DNA of 64,000 bases from the NCBI GenBank assembly GCA_050249235.1, contig JBFWQW010000005.1, positions 1 to 64,000 on the forward strand, given 5' to 3'. The notes under the pieces were generated by a model. It was not told where the DNA came from. It saw only the letters and a program-made list of their open reading frames with translations, and did no database searches. Both the position numbers and the translations under genes were made by a program. The DNA comes from JAEKLB01 sp050249235. Its GTDB lineage: Bacteria > Actinomycetota > Acidimicrobiia > Acidimicrobiales > CADCSY01. Shown here piece by piece: positions 1 through 7,197 of this stretch. Within the stretch, counting starts at the first letter, position 1. Each line of letters starts with the position of its first letter.

Positions 1-682
1 GGTGGGCCACCCTGGCGGCGGCCACCTCCACTGCACCGCTCACGAAGATGTGGTCGATGCGACGGCCGTCGAGCCGACCGGAGAAGTCGTGGTTGGTGCC
101 GCCGGCGCCGGCCGGGAGGGCGTTGCGCAGGCCGGCTGCGACCAGCGGGGCCAACTCGTGGTCGCCGGGCTCGGCGTTCAGGTCGCCGAGCACCACCCGG
201 GGAAGGGCCGGGTCGAGCCAGCCCGACAGCTGCTCGAGGCTGCGGCGGCGCCGGTCGGCCGACCGGGCGTCGAGGTGGGTGCAGGCCACCTGGAAGGCCG
301 CGCCCGACGGCGTGGCGAGCACCGCCAGCGTGGCGATCCGGGGGAACCGGGCGCCGGGCAGCCGGGTGCCCGGCCGCCCGTCGTCGGCGCCGTACCAACG
401 GGTCTCCCACGTGACGGGCGTGACGGCGTCCGGGTCGTAGAGGATCGGGTTCCGCTCGCCCCGGCGACCGTCCGTCCGGCCGGCCCCGAGCGACCGGTAG
501 CGGGGCAGGCGGCGCAGCAGCGACCGCTCCTGGAAGCGGTAGACCTCCTGGAGCCCGACCACGTCGGCGCCGAGCTCGTCGATGGCGGCCGCCGCCCGGC
601 GGCGCCGGAAGGGCCAGGCGTGCCGACCGTCGAGGGCCCGCCCGTTGCGGATGTTGAAGGTGGCGACCCGGACCTCCGACAC
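1..682 (-). CDS. Endonuclease/exonuclease/phosphatase (EEP) family protein, 3' end cut by window edge
   Basis: Reading leftward from a GTG at 682, preceded by a GGAG ribosome site, the frame stays open for 227 codons to the left edge, so the C-terminus is missing. It shows the EEP-fold motifs in order: ATFNIRNG near the N-terminus, GLQEVYRF with the metal-binding Glu, CTHLDARS, VVLGDLNAEP and, near the edge, GRRIDHIFVSG with the catalytic Asp-His pair. Family members hydrolyse phosphodiester or phosphomonoester bonds with Mg2+. Substrates range from DNA to inositol phosphates and sphingomyelin, and nothing here decides between them. No signal peptide is visible, so it is probably cytoplasmic. 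A TACGGT box lies upstream, so this transcript probably carries a short leader. Confidence 0.88.
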   Translation of the reverse strand, partial: MSEVRVATFNIRNGRALDGRHAWPFRRRRAAAAIDELGADVVGLQEVYRFQERSLLRRLPRYRSLGAGRTDGRRGERNPILYDPDAVTPVTWETRWYGADDGRPGTRLPGARFPRIATLAVLATPSGAAFQVACTHLDARSADRRRRSLEQLSGWLDPALPRVVLGDLNAEPGDHELAPLVAAGLRNALPAGAGGTNHDFSGRLDGRRIDHIFVSGAVEVAAARVAH

Positions 683-752
683 GCTCCGCTCCCCTCGGTC
701 GGCGGGACCGTACCAACCGACCCCGGCGGCGCCCTGCCTAGGATGCAGCGCC

Positions 753-1037
753 ATGTGCACGGCCTGCTTCACGCCGTTCGACGCGTTGGCCATGGCCGCC
801 ACCGGCGCCACCACCGTCGCCTCGGGCGGCCTCCGCCGGCTCCGCGACGCCGTCGCCGGCCGCACCGGTGCCGACCGCCGGCTGGCCGCGTGGGAGGCCA
901 ACCGGGCCTTCGTCACCGGCCTCGGCCTCGACCCGGCGCTCGTGCTCGGTCCACCCCCGACCGCCCCCGTCGCCCGCCCCGACCGGCCCGACCGTCCCGA
1001 GCCGGTGAACGAGGCGATGGCGACGGTCGGTGCCTGA
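753..1037 (+). CDS. Small hypothetical protein (94 aa)
   Basis: The protein begins MCTACFTPFDAL, with two cysteines in the first five residues, continues as a moderately hydrophobic helix and ends in a Pro/Arg-rich tail. I do not recognise the family. Support for a real gene is indirect. A TAGGAT box ends 8 nt before the ATG, fitting a leaderless start. The stop overlaps the GTG of the next small gene by 8 bp, and that gene is in turn ATGA-coupled to a membrane protein, so the three look like one operon. The CxxC start could bind metal or take a lipid, but this is speculation. Confidence 0.55.
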   Translation: MCTACFTPFDALAMAATGATTVASGGLRRLRDAVAGRTGADRRLAAWEANRAFVTGLGLDPALVLGPPPTAPVARPDRPDRPEPVNEAMATVGA

Positions 1038-1251
1038 CCCGCGACCTGCGGGCGAGCCGGCTCCCGGTGCCGGCGCTCCGCCCATCGAGGACGCGCCCCC
1101 CGTCGCCTACGTCGCCGCCCTCGTCGTCTACATGGCGCTCGGCTACCTGCTCGGGTCCGTCGTCCTGAACTGGATCGTCGGCCCGCTGTTCCTGCTGCTG
1201 GTGCTCCACCTCGTGCCGAAGGCGTGGCCGGCTCGGTCCCGTCGACCATGA
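1030..1251 (+). CDS. Small single-pass membrane protein (73 aa)
   Basis: It has a Pro/Gly-rich N-terminal 25 residues followed by a hydrophobic stretch (about residues 27-62, including VAALVVYMALGYLLG and VGPLFLLLVLHLV) that could form one long or two short membrane helices, then a basic tail. It starts on GTG inside the end of the preceding gene. Its TGA overlaps the ATG of the next gene (ATGA), so translation of the two is probably coupled. No family is recognised; a role as accessory to the neighbouring membrane protein is only suggested by the coupling. Confidence 0.5.
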   Translation: MPDPRPAGEPAPGAGAPPIEDAPPVAYVAALVVYMALGYLLGSVVLNWIVGPLFLLLVLHLVPKAWPARSRRP

Positions 1252-2120
1252 GCTGGGCCGCCCACGAGTTCGAGAACTACTTCCTGCAGCGCCACGTCGG
1301 CCTGAAGGCGTCGTTCCTCGGGATCTGCGTCGGCACCTTCGCGCCCGACCTGTTCACCAAGGCGCTCGTGTACCAGGCCGACGACCCGGCCCAGTTCCAC
1401 CGGGGCTGGCCGGGCGTGGGGTTCACCCACTCGCTGGTCTTCGGCGTCGCCTTCGCCCTCGTCGTCCTCACCCTCACCAAGAGCCGGAGCTGGGCGGCCG
1501 GCATCCTCATCGGCCAGTGGGCCCACGTCTTCACCGACGTCGCCGACACCGCCGGCGTGATGCCCTTCTTCCCGTTCTCGGCGGAACCGGTGACGATCAG
1601 CATGTGGAAGCACGCCGCCGGCGAGGGCCGCTACGGCGACGCCGCCGCCTACTACTCGAGCCTCGGCCTGGCCTGGGACCTCTTCTGGCTGGTCGTCGTG
1701 GTGCTCTTCGCCCGGCGGGCGCTGCGAAGCGACTACTTCCGCCAGACCGTCCTCGCCGCCGACCCCCGGGCGTGGGGGTGGCTGGCGCGCCACTTCCACC
1801 TGTCGGAGAAGGGCCTGCTGCTGCTCTACCGGGGCTTCTTCTTCTACGGCCTGGGCCGCATGGCGTCGTGGTTCCTCTTCGCCCGGTTCTCCGAGCGGAC
1901 CCCGCTCCAGCTGGTCTGGGGCGGGCCCCGCTACGTGCCGGGCACCGACCTGTCCGACGCCGGCTGGGTCGAGGTGGCGGTGCGCACCGGCATCGGCGGG
2001 CTGCTCTTCGCCGGGTTCCTCTGGCTCCTCTGGCGCACCGTCGCCAGGCGCCTCTGGGAGCGGGCCGGGGATCCACCGCTCGTCGAACGGGGCCCCGGCC
2101 TCCGGGCCGTCCTCGAGTGA
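1248..2120 (+). CDS. Membrane-bound metal-dependent hydrolase-like protein (YdjM/DUF457 type)
   Basis: This is a 290-residue integral membrane protein. The chosen ATG at 1248 overlaps the previous stop (ATGA); an upstream in-frame start at 1224 would overlap the preceding gene more. Conserved polar motifs sit between hydrophobic segments: FAPDLF, a His-Arg within FHRGWPG, FTHSLVFG, and GQWAHVFTDVADT. That spacing of His and Asp residues is the hallmark of the YdjM-like putative inner-membrane hydrolases. At least four membrane segments are visible (about residues 70-85, 145-160, 200-220, 250-268). Enzymatic activity has not been firmly established for this family, so the substrate is unknown. 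Confidence 0.68.
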   Translation: MSWAAHEFENYFLQRHVGLKASFLGICVGTFAPDLFTKALVYQADDPAQFHRGWPGVGFTHSLVFGVAFALVVLTLTKSRSWAAGILIGQWAHVFTDVADTAGVMPFFPFSAEPVTISMWKHAAGEGRYGDAAAYYSSLGLAWDLFWLVVVVLFARRALRSDYFRQTVLAADPRAWGWLARHFHLSEKGLLLLYRGFFFYGLGRMASWFLFARFSERTPLQLVWGGPRYVPGTDLSDAGWVEVAVRTGIGGLLFAGFLWLLWRTVARRLWERAGDPPLVERGPGLRAVLE

Positions 2121-2138
2121 GCGTTCCGCACGCCTGAC

Positions 2139-2390
2139 AACCCCGGGGTCGTGATCCGGGGGACGCTGACCACCCACGAGGCCATCGACGTCCCCAAGCG
2201 GCTGTTCGTCTCGCCCGGGAGCCTCGCCACCCGCACCGATCTGGGCGACGGTGGCTTCGGCAGGATCCAGTTGGCCTGGTTCGACCACTTCCTCCGCGTT
2301 GCCGACAACGGCGTGCTCGACGAGGCGCCGGTGCGCCTCTGCCTCATGGGTCGCGAGGAGTACGTGGACGAGCCGGCCTGGCCGGGCCGG
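2139..2390 (+). pseudogene. Remnant of a CocE/NonD-family hydrolase (C-terminal fragment)
   Basis: Between the stop of the membrane hydrolase and the next gene, the plus strand encodes a short stretch that reads like the end of the catalytic domain and start of the jelly-roll domain of CocE/NonD X-Pro dipeptidyl-peptidase-like hydrolases: RGTLTTHEAIDVPKRLFVSPG, then QLAWFDHFLRVADNGVLDE, then APVRLCLMGREEYVDEPAWP. The WFDHFL..DNG..DE.PVRL pattern is typical of that family. The catalytic Ser and the large N-terminal domain are absent, there is an in-frame stop at 2118, and the frame then runs meaninglessly antisense through the next gene. It is therefore a decayed fragment rather than a gene. 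Confidence 0.65.
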
Positions 2391-2392
2391 GC

Positions 2393-3187
2393 TCAGCCGC
2401 CGGCGCCGGCAGGCGCCGGCTCGGGTGAGCGGGCCGGCGGGTCGTTCAAGGCGGCCTCGTGGGCGGCCAGGAGGTCGGGGAAGGCGGACACCTTGCCGTC
2501 CCAGCCCGTGACCACGACGTCGTGGCGACCGAGGGCGGCCGCCATCCACGCCTGCTTGGCCTTGGTGCGGGCCACCGGGCCGTCCGACGCGGTCACGCCC
2601 GCCAGCACGACCGTCGCCTCGAAGCGCTTGCTGGTGAGCGACAGGCGGCGGGCCTCGACGGAGGCGGGCGCCAACACCTCGTCACGGAGGCGGTCGGGGT
2701 CGACCCCGGTGCGCTCGAGGAACTGCTCGTCGTCCTTCAGGTCGAGGTAGGCGGCCTCTGCCTCCGCCCTCGCCTCCTCGGTCGACACCGAGACCCCCGC
2801 CCGGCCAGCTTCGACGGCGAGGAGCCGCTGGTAGGCGATGGCGGCCAACCCTGCGCCGACGACGTCCTCCTCCTCGACGCCCAGGCGGTCGTTGAGGGAG
2901 GCGACGTTCCGCATGGCCCGGGTGAGGGCGACGTCGCTCATCGGCTCGCCGTCGACGGCGAGCCGGAGCGTCGAGACCACGGCGTCGACCGCGGCGCAGG
3001 CCGGTCCGGGCTCGACGCAGAGCTGGGCGTCGGCCGCTGCCGTGGCCGTGTCCACCGCCGCCCCCTTGCCCGCCGCCTCGGGGCCCGCTGCGCCGTCCGA
3101 GCCGGCGTAGACGACGCCGAGACCGGCGGCGAGCAGGGTGCCGGCCGCGAGCGCGCCGACCAGGATCCTCTTCGGAGAAGCGTTCAT
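2393..3187 (-). CDS. Secreted protein with SurA-N-like domain
   Basis: The 264-residue product begins MNASPKRILVGALAAGTLLAAGLG, a signal peptide or membrane anchor with a basic n-region. The ATG overlaps the stop of the upstream lectin gene (ATGA), so the two are translationally coupled. After an Ala/Gly linker and a Cys-containing stretch (CVEPGPACAA) comes a helical region (about residues 70-230: YQRLLAVEAGRAGVSVSTEE, DDEQFLERTGVDPDRLR) resembling the N-terminal chaperone domain of SurA/PrsA-type proteins. No parvulin isomerase domain follows. It may chaperone or anchor the lectin partner, which is inference from coupling. The family assignment is tentative. Confidence 0.6.
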   Translation of the reverse strand: MNASPKRILVGALAAGTLLAAGLGVVYAGSDGAAGPEAAGKGAAVDTATAAADAQLCVEPGPACAAVDAVVSTLRLAVDGEPMSDVALTRAMRNVASLNDRLGVEEEDVVGAGLAAIAYQRLLAVEAGRAGVSVSTEEARAEAEAAYLDLKDDEQFLERTGVDPDRLRDEVLAPASVEARRLSLTSKRFEATVVLAGVTASDGPVARTKAKQAWMAAALGRHDVVVTGWDGKVSAFPDLLAAHEAALNDPPARSPEPAPAGAGG

Positions 3188-4092
3188 GACACCACCGGGT
3201 AGGTCGGCTGGGCAGTGGAGGGGGCGACCATCGGATCGAGGGCGTAGACGAGGAACCGCCCGGAGACCCGGTGGTTCGACGGCGGGGACCACTCCATCCA
3301 TTCGGCGTAGGGCGACGAGTCCCGGCACTGGAAGTAGTCGCCGGTGGCGATGCAGGCGTAGTTGGACGCACCGAACTTGTTGGACGACGTGCCGTAGACG
3401 TTGTGCACCGACCAGGTGGTGATCCGCATGTCACCGCCGGAGCTCCCCTCCCAGATGTGGTTGTAGTACCGGTCGAGGAACAGCTCCCGGACGAAGTAGC
3501 CGTGCTGCCAGAACACCCGGACGGACGAGAACAGGTCGACGTTGACGGCCCAGAAGCAGATCTCGCCGCACACGAGGGTCGGCCAGTCGGTCCAGGTGAC
3601 GGCGTTCTCGCCCCACTGGATGGGCGCGTAGACGCCGTTCGCCCAGATCGGGGTCCCGCCCGCCGAGTAGACGACGACGTTGGCGTCCCACTGCAGGATC
3701 AGCAGGCCGCCGGGGTTGCCGGAGGTCCCGGTCCACCAGATCGGGACGTTTCCCGGGGCATAGATGACGAGGTTGCCGTCGCTCTGCATCCGGAGGATCG
3801 AACCCGGGTTGCCCCAGGTGGACGAGTCCCACATGACCGTGCCGGTGACGCCCCGGAGGACGAGGTTGCCGTCGGTCTGCATGGTGAGCCTGGCCATGAC
3901 CAGACCGGTCGCACCGTCGACCTGCACCAGCGACTGGTTCGCGGTCAGGGTCTCGTTGGGATGGAGCACGAAGCTGCCGGCCGCGGCAGACGCCGGCGTG
4001 GCGCCGCCGATCACCAGCGGGAGCGAGAGGGCGACCGAGGCGATGGTCGCCAGCAGGCCGCGGTGTCGTCTCCGCCGTCGTTGGACCTCCAA
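3184..4092 (-). CDS. Secreted bulb-type (D-mannose-binding) lectin-domain protein
   Basis: This 302-residue exported protein has a TTG start 8 nt after a strong GGAGGAGG site. The signal peptide has five consecutive Arg and a cleavage site around TPASA-AAG. Three repeats of the monocot-lectin sugar motif QxDxNxVxY follow at about residues 72-145: MQTDGNLVLRG, MQSDGNLVIYA and LQWDANVVVYS. The first has lost the Tyr. Together they form a beta-prism II domain. The C-terminal half is rich in Trp/Tyr and Cys (CGEICFWAVNVD, CIATGDYFQC) and looks like a separate extracellular domain I do not recognise. Such lectins bind mannose-type glycans. A three-copy 16-bp repeat lies upstream. Confidence 0.83.
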   Translation of the reverse strand: MEVQRRRRRHRGLLATIASVALSLPLVIGGATPASAAAGSFVLHPNETLTANQSLVQVDGATGLVMARLTMQTDGNLVLRGVTGTVMWDSSTWGNPGSILRMQSDGNLVIYAPGNVPIWWTGTSGNPGGLLILQWDANVVVYSAGGTPIWANGVYAPIQWGENAVTWTDWPTLVCGEICFWAVNVDLFSSVRVFWQHGYFVRELFLDRYYNHIWEGSSGGDMRITTWSVHNVYGTSSNKFGASNYACIATGDYFQCRDSSPYAEWMEWSPPSNHRVSGRFLVYALDPMVAPSTAQPTYPVVS

Positions 4093-4161
4093 GGAACCTG
4101 CCTCCTCCGCTGCTGCCGAGCAGGCCCGTCCTGCCCTCCGTGACGATCGGGTTCGACCTCG

Positions 4162-4209
4162 GGTCTCCCCTGGGTCAGGTCTCGCCTGGATCAGGTCTCC
4201 CCTGGGTCG
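4162..4209. repeat. 16-bp tandem repeat, three copies
   Basis: Three head-to-tail 16-mers (ggtctcccctgggtca, ggtctcgcctggatca, ggtctcccctgggtcg) lie 70-117 bp upstream of the lectin start, in the probable 5' leader on the minus strand. Units differ at two or three positions, so the array is not brand new. No spacer structure is present, which excludes CRISPR. Confidence 0.85.
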
Positions 4210-4232
4210 CCCCTGCCGTCGGGATGGAACGC

Positions 4233-4258
4233 TACTTATAGATAGCGCAGGTCGTCAA
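4233..4258. promoter_or_regulatory. AT-rich promoter-like element between lectin and ABC genes
   Basis: The only AT-rich patch in this divergent region contains CGCTA-N8-TAGCG (inverted repeat) around cttataga. On the minus strand it reads TATAAG, one mismatch from the -10 consensus, and TTGACG lies a little upstream, but only 12 nt away, too close to be its -35. It probably holds the lectin promoter, with the inverted repeat as a possible operator. A TAGCCT box at 4308-4313 is the better candidate for the ABC gene. Confidence 0.45.
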
Positions 4259-4319
4259 GGGCCGAAAGGCTTCAACACCGGAAGGACCGGGCGCCCGGCG
4301 CCGCTCGTAGCCTCGCCTG

Positions 4320-6284
4320 GTGATCCCCGGCCACCCCCCGATCGGCCCCCCGGCCGGCGTGCGCCTCCGTCGCTCGGCCCGCGACCCCGGCGGGCCCGGA
4401 GCCCGGATCGACCGCCGCCTCGCCGCCCGGGTGTGGGCCTTCGCTCGCCCCTACAAGCGGCGCCTGGTCGGCTTCCTCGCCCTGATCGCCGTCGGGGCCC
4501 TCGTCGACCTGGTGCCGCCGCTCGTCTTCCGGGCCATCGTGGACGACGCCATCCCGTCCGGCGACGGCGACCAGGTGCTCCGCCTCGGCCTGGTGGCACT
4601 CGGCGCCGTCGTGACCTCGACCGCCCTCGACGTCGTGCAGCGGTGGCTGTCCGCCACCATCGGCGAAGGGCTGATCTTCGACCTCCGCACCGCGCTCTAC
4701 GACCACGTCCAGCGCATGCCGGTGGCCTTCTTCACCCACACCCAGACCGGTGCGCTCAGCAGCCGGATGAACGGCGACGTGATCGGGGCCCAGCGGGCCC
4801 TCACCGGCACGGTCGGCCAGGTCGTGGCCCAGCTCCTCACCCTGGTGCTCACACTCGTCGCCATGCTGGCCCTGAACTGGCAGCTCACGCTGCTGGCCCT
4901 CGGCCTGTTTCCCCTCTTCTTCCTGCCGGCCACCCGGGTCGGTCGCCAGATGCAGGCCATCACGCGGGAGGGCATGGAGCTCAACGCGGCGATGAACACG
5001 ACCATGGTCGAACGCTTCAACGTGGCCGGCGCCGTGCTCGTGAAGCTGTTCGGGCGCCGCGACGCCGAGGTCGAACAGTTCCGGCGCCGGGCCGGTCGGG
5101 TGCGCGACATCGGGGTCCGCAGCGCCGTCGTCAGCCGCCTCTACGGCGGGGCCCTGGCGCTCGTCGGCAGCGTCGGCCTCGTCGTCGTCTACTGGGTCGG
5201 CGCCCGCCAGGTGATCAGCGGGGCGATGACGCTCGGCACCCTCATCGCCATGGCTGCCTACGTGTCGCGCATCTACAGCCCGCTGACGGGCCTGGCCAAC
5301 GCCCACCTCGACGTGCTGCTGGCGTTCGTGTCCTTCGACCGCGTCTTCGAGCTGCTGGACGCGCCGGTGCTCGTCGACGACCGCCCCGGCGCCACCGAGC
5401 TCGAGGCGCCCAAGGGCCGGGTCGAGCTCGACGGGGTGTGGTTCCGCTACCCCGCGCCGGCCGAGGTGTCCGTGGCCTCGCTCGAGGACACCGGCGCCGA
5501 CCTCCACGGCGGCGGCCACGGCGGCGGCGACGGTGGCGGCCACGGCGGGAGCGGGAGCGTGAACGGCGCCAACCGGGTCCTCGACGGGCGGGAGGGGGTC
5601 GCCGTCCTGCGGTCGGTGTCGGCCACGATCGAGCCGGGCTCGATGGTCGCGCTGGTCGGCCCGTCCGGCGCCGGCAAGACGACGCTGGCCACGCTCGTGC
5701 CCCGTCTCTACGACGTGACGGGCGGCGCCGTCCGGGTCGACGGCCGGGACGTGCGCGACGTCACGCAGCGAAGCCTCCGGGCGGCGATCGGGGTCGTCAC
5801 CCAGGACCCCCACCTGTTCCACGACACCGTCGCCGTCAACCTGCGCTACGCCAAGCCGGACGCCACCCCGGCCGACCTCGAGGCCGCCTGCCGGGCGGCC
5901 CGGATCCACGACGTGGTGGCCGCCCTCCCCGACGGCTACGACACGCTCGTCGGCGAGCGGGGCTACCGCCTGTCCGGCGGCGAGAAGCAGCGGCTGGCCA
6001 TCGCCCGGATGCTGCTCAAGGACCCCGCCATCGTCATCCTCGACGAGGCCACCAGCCACCTCGACGCCGAGAACGAGGTACAGGTGCAGGAAGCCCTGGC
6101 CCAGGCGCTCGTCGGCCGGACGTCGATCGTGATCGCCCACCGCCTCTCGACCATCCAGGCCGCCGACCAGATCCTCGTGCTCGACGCCGGCGAGATCGTC
6201 CAGCGGGGCACCCACGGCCAGCTCCTCGCCGCCGGTGGCCTCTACGCCGACCTCTACCGCACCCTCCTCCGCGACGCCGTCTGA
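4320..6284 (+). CDS. ABC exporter, fused permease/ATPase, with Gly/His-rich insert
   Basis: This 654-residue half-transporter of the MsbA/LmrA type has six predicted membrane helices (about residues 45-325) and then the nucleotide-binding domain with Walker A GPSGAGKT (about 447), signature LSGGEKQR (about 551), Walker B IVILDEATS (about 571) and H-loop IAHRLS. It should act as a homodimer exporting a lipid or drug. Unusually, about 45 residues rich in Gly and His (HGGGHGGGDGGGHGG, from residue 396) interrupt the ATPase domain between its first strand and Walker A. This could be a metal-binding or disordered loop. The GTG start follows a TAGCCT box by 6 nt, fitting a leaderless mRNA. Confidence 0.92.
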   Translation: MIPGHPPIGPPAGVRLRRSARDPGGPGARIDRRLAARVWAFARPYKRRLVGFLALIAVGALVDLVPPLVFRAIVDDAIPSGDGDQVLRLGLVALGAVVTSTALDVVQRWLSATIGEGLIFDLRTALYDHVQRMPVAFFTHTQTGALSSRMNGDVIGAQRALTGTVGQVVAQLLTLVLTLVAMLALNWQLTLLALGLFPLFFLPATRVGRQMQAITREGMELNAAMNTTMVERFNVAGAVLVKLFGRRDAEVEQFRRRAGRVRDIGVRSAVVSRLYGGALALVGSVGLVVVYWVGARQVISGAMTLGTLIAMAAYVSRIYSPLTGLANAHLDVLLAFVSFDRVFELLDAPVLVDDRPGATELEAPKGRVELDGVWFRYPAPAEVSVASLEDTGADLHGGGHGGGDGGGHGGSGSVNGANRVLDGREGVAVLRSVSATIEPGSMVALVGPSGAGKTTLATLVPRLYDVTGGAVRVDGRDVRDVTQRSLRAAIGVVTQDPHLFHDTVAVNLRYAKPDATPADLEAACRAARIHDVVAALPDGYDTLVGERGYRLSGGEKQRLAIARMLLKDPAIVILDEATSHLDAENEVQVQEALAQALVGRTSIVIAHRLSTIQAADQILVLDAGEIVQRGTHGQLLAAGGLYADLYRTLLRDAV

Positions 6285-6292
6285 TCCGTTCC

Positions 6293-6331
6293 TCGTCGAC
6301 GCCGCCGGGGCTGTTCCGGCTCCGTCGACGA
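6293..6331. terminator. Bidirectional hairpin between convergent genes
   Basis: TCGTCGACG (6293-6301) pairs perfectly with CGTCGACGA (6323-6331), and an inner GCCGG/CCGGC extends the stem. It sits between the stops of the ABC exporter (6284) and nfo (6347). There is no U-tract, as is common in high-GC actinobacteria. Confidence 0.6.
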
Positions 6332-6346
6332 AGAACGGGGGTCAGA

Positions 6347-7117
6347 TCAGAGGCGCTCGGCGAGGAAGGTGATGTCGTCGGCGACGCCGGCGAGTGGGGT
6401 CTCGCAGATGACGGCGGGGGCGCCGGCGCCGCGGATGACCTCGACGAGCACGCCCGGGTCGATCGTGCCGGCGCCGAGGTGCTCGTGACGGTCGCGGCCC
6501 GAGCCGGCGCCGTCCTTCGAGTCGTTGGCGTGCACCAGGTCGACGCGACCCGTGATGGCCCGGATGCGCTCGGCCGCGCCGGCCATGGCCTCGCCGGCGG
6601 CATGGGTGTGGCAGGTGTCGAGGCAGAAGCCGAGCCCGAGCGGACCGACGGCGTCCCAGAGCCGGGCGATGGTGTCGAAGTGGCGGGCCATGGCGTGGTC
6701 GCCGCCGGCCGTGTTCTCGAGGTAGAGCGGGACGTCGGTCTCCAGCTCCTTGACGGCCTTCACCCAGCGCTCGACCCCCACCTCGACGTCCTCGTCCGGA
6801 CCGGTGTGGCCGCCGTGGACGATGACCGCGGTGGCGCCGATCTCGGCCGCGCCCGCCATCGTCTGCTGGAGGATCTTCCGGCTCGGGATGCGGATCCGGT
6901 TGTCGGGCGAGGCCACGTTCACGATGTAGGGGGCGTGCACGTAGACCGGGATGGTGGCCGCTCGCAGGGCGGCCGCGTCGTCCCTCGGCTTCGGCTTCTT
7001 CCACGACTGGGGGTCGGAGAGGAAGAGCTGGATGCAGCCGGAGCCGGTGGCTTCGGCGGTGACCAGCGGGTCGTCCATCTTCACGTGGGCCCCGATCGGG
7101 GGTGGCGTGGCTCCCAT
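6347..7117 (-). CDS. nfo: Deoxyribonuclease IV (AP endonuclease, Nfo family)
   Basis: This is a 256-residue TIM-barrel enzyme that cleaves DNA 5' of abasic sites in base-excision repair using a trinuclear Zn centre. Family landmarks: GAHVK at the N-terminus, HAPYIVNVAS, VIVHGGHTG, YLENTAGG with the metal-ligand Glu, FCLDTCHTHAAG (Asp and two His ligands), VHANDSKDGAGSGRDRHEHLG near the end, and a final Glu in ICETPL. Length is slightly below the usual 280. It is convergent with the ABC exporter and divergent from xseA, so two DNA-metabolism genes share a control region. Confidence 0.93.
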   Translation of the reverse strand: MGATPPPIGAHVKMDDPLVTAEATGSGCIQLFLSDPQSWKKPKPRDDAAALRAATIPVYVHAPYIVNVASPDNRIRIPSRKILQQTMAGAAEIGATAVIVHGGHTGPDEDVEVGVERWVKAVKELETDVPLYLENTAGGDHAMARHFDTIARLWDAVGPLGLGFCLDTCHTHAAGEAMAGAAERIRAITGRVDLVHANDSKDGAGSGRDRHEHLGAGTIDPGVLVEVIRGAGAPAVICETPLAGVADDITFLAERL

Positions 7118-7197
7118 GACCCCAGTGTCGCACCCTGCTGGCAGGATGACCCGGTGACCCCGCCCCGCCCCGTCGACGGCCCCGGAGCCGGGCCGCG

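Noticed and set aside
2..1168. Long plus-strand frame over the EEP gene
   Set aside because: It is the antisense shadow of a minus-strand gene with clear catalytic motifs, and is Gly/Arg/Pro-rich without family wording.
4272..6215. Long minus-strand frame under the ABC exporter
   Set aside because: No domain is recognisable and its composition is typical of antisense to a GC-rich gene.
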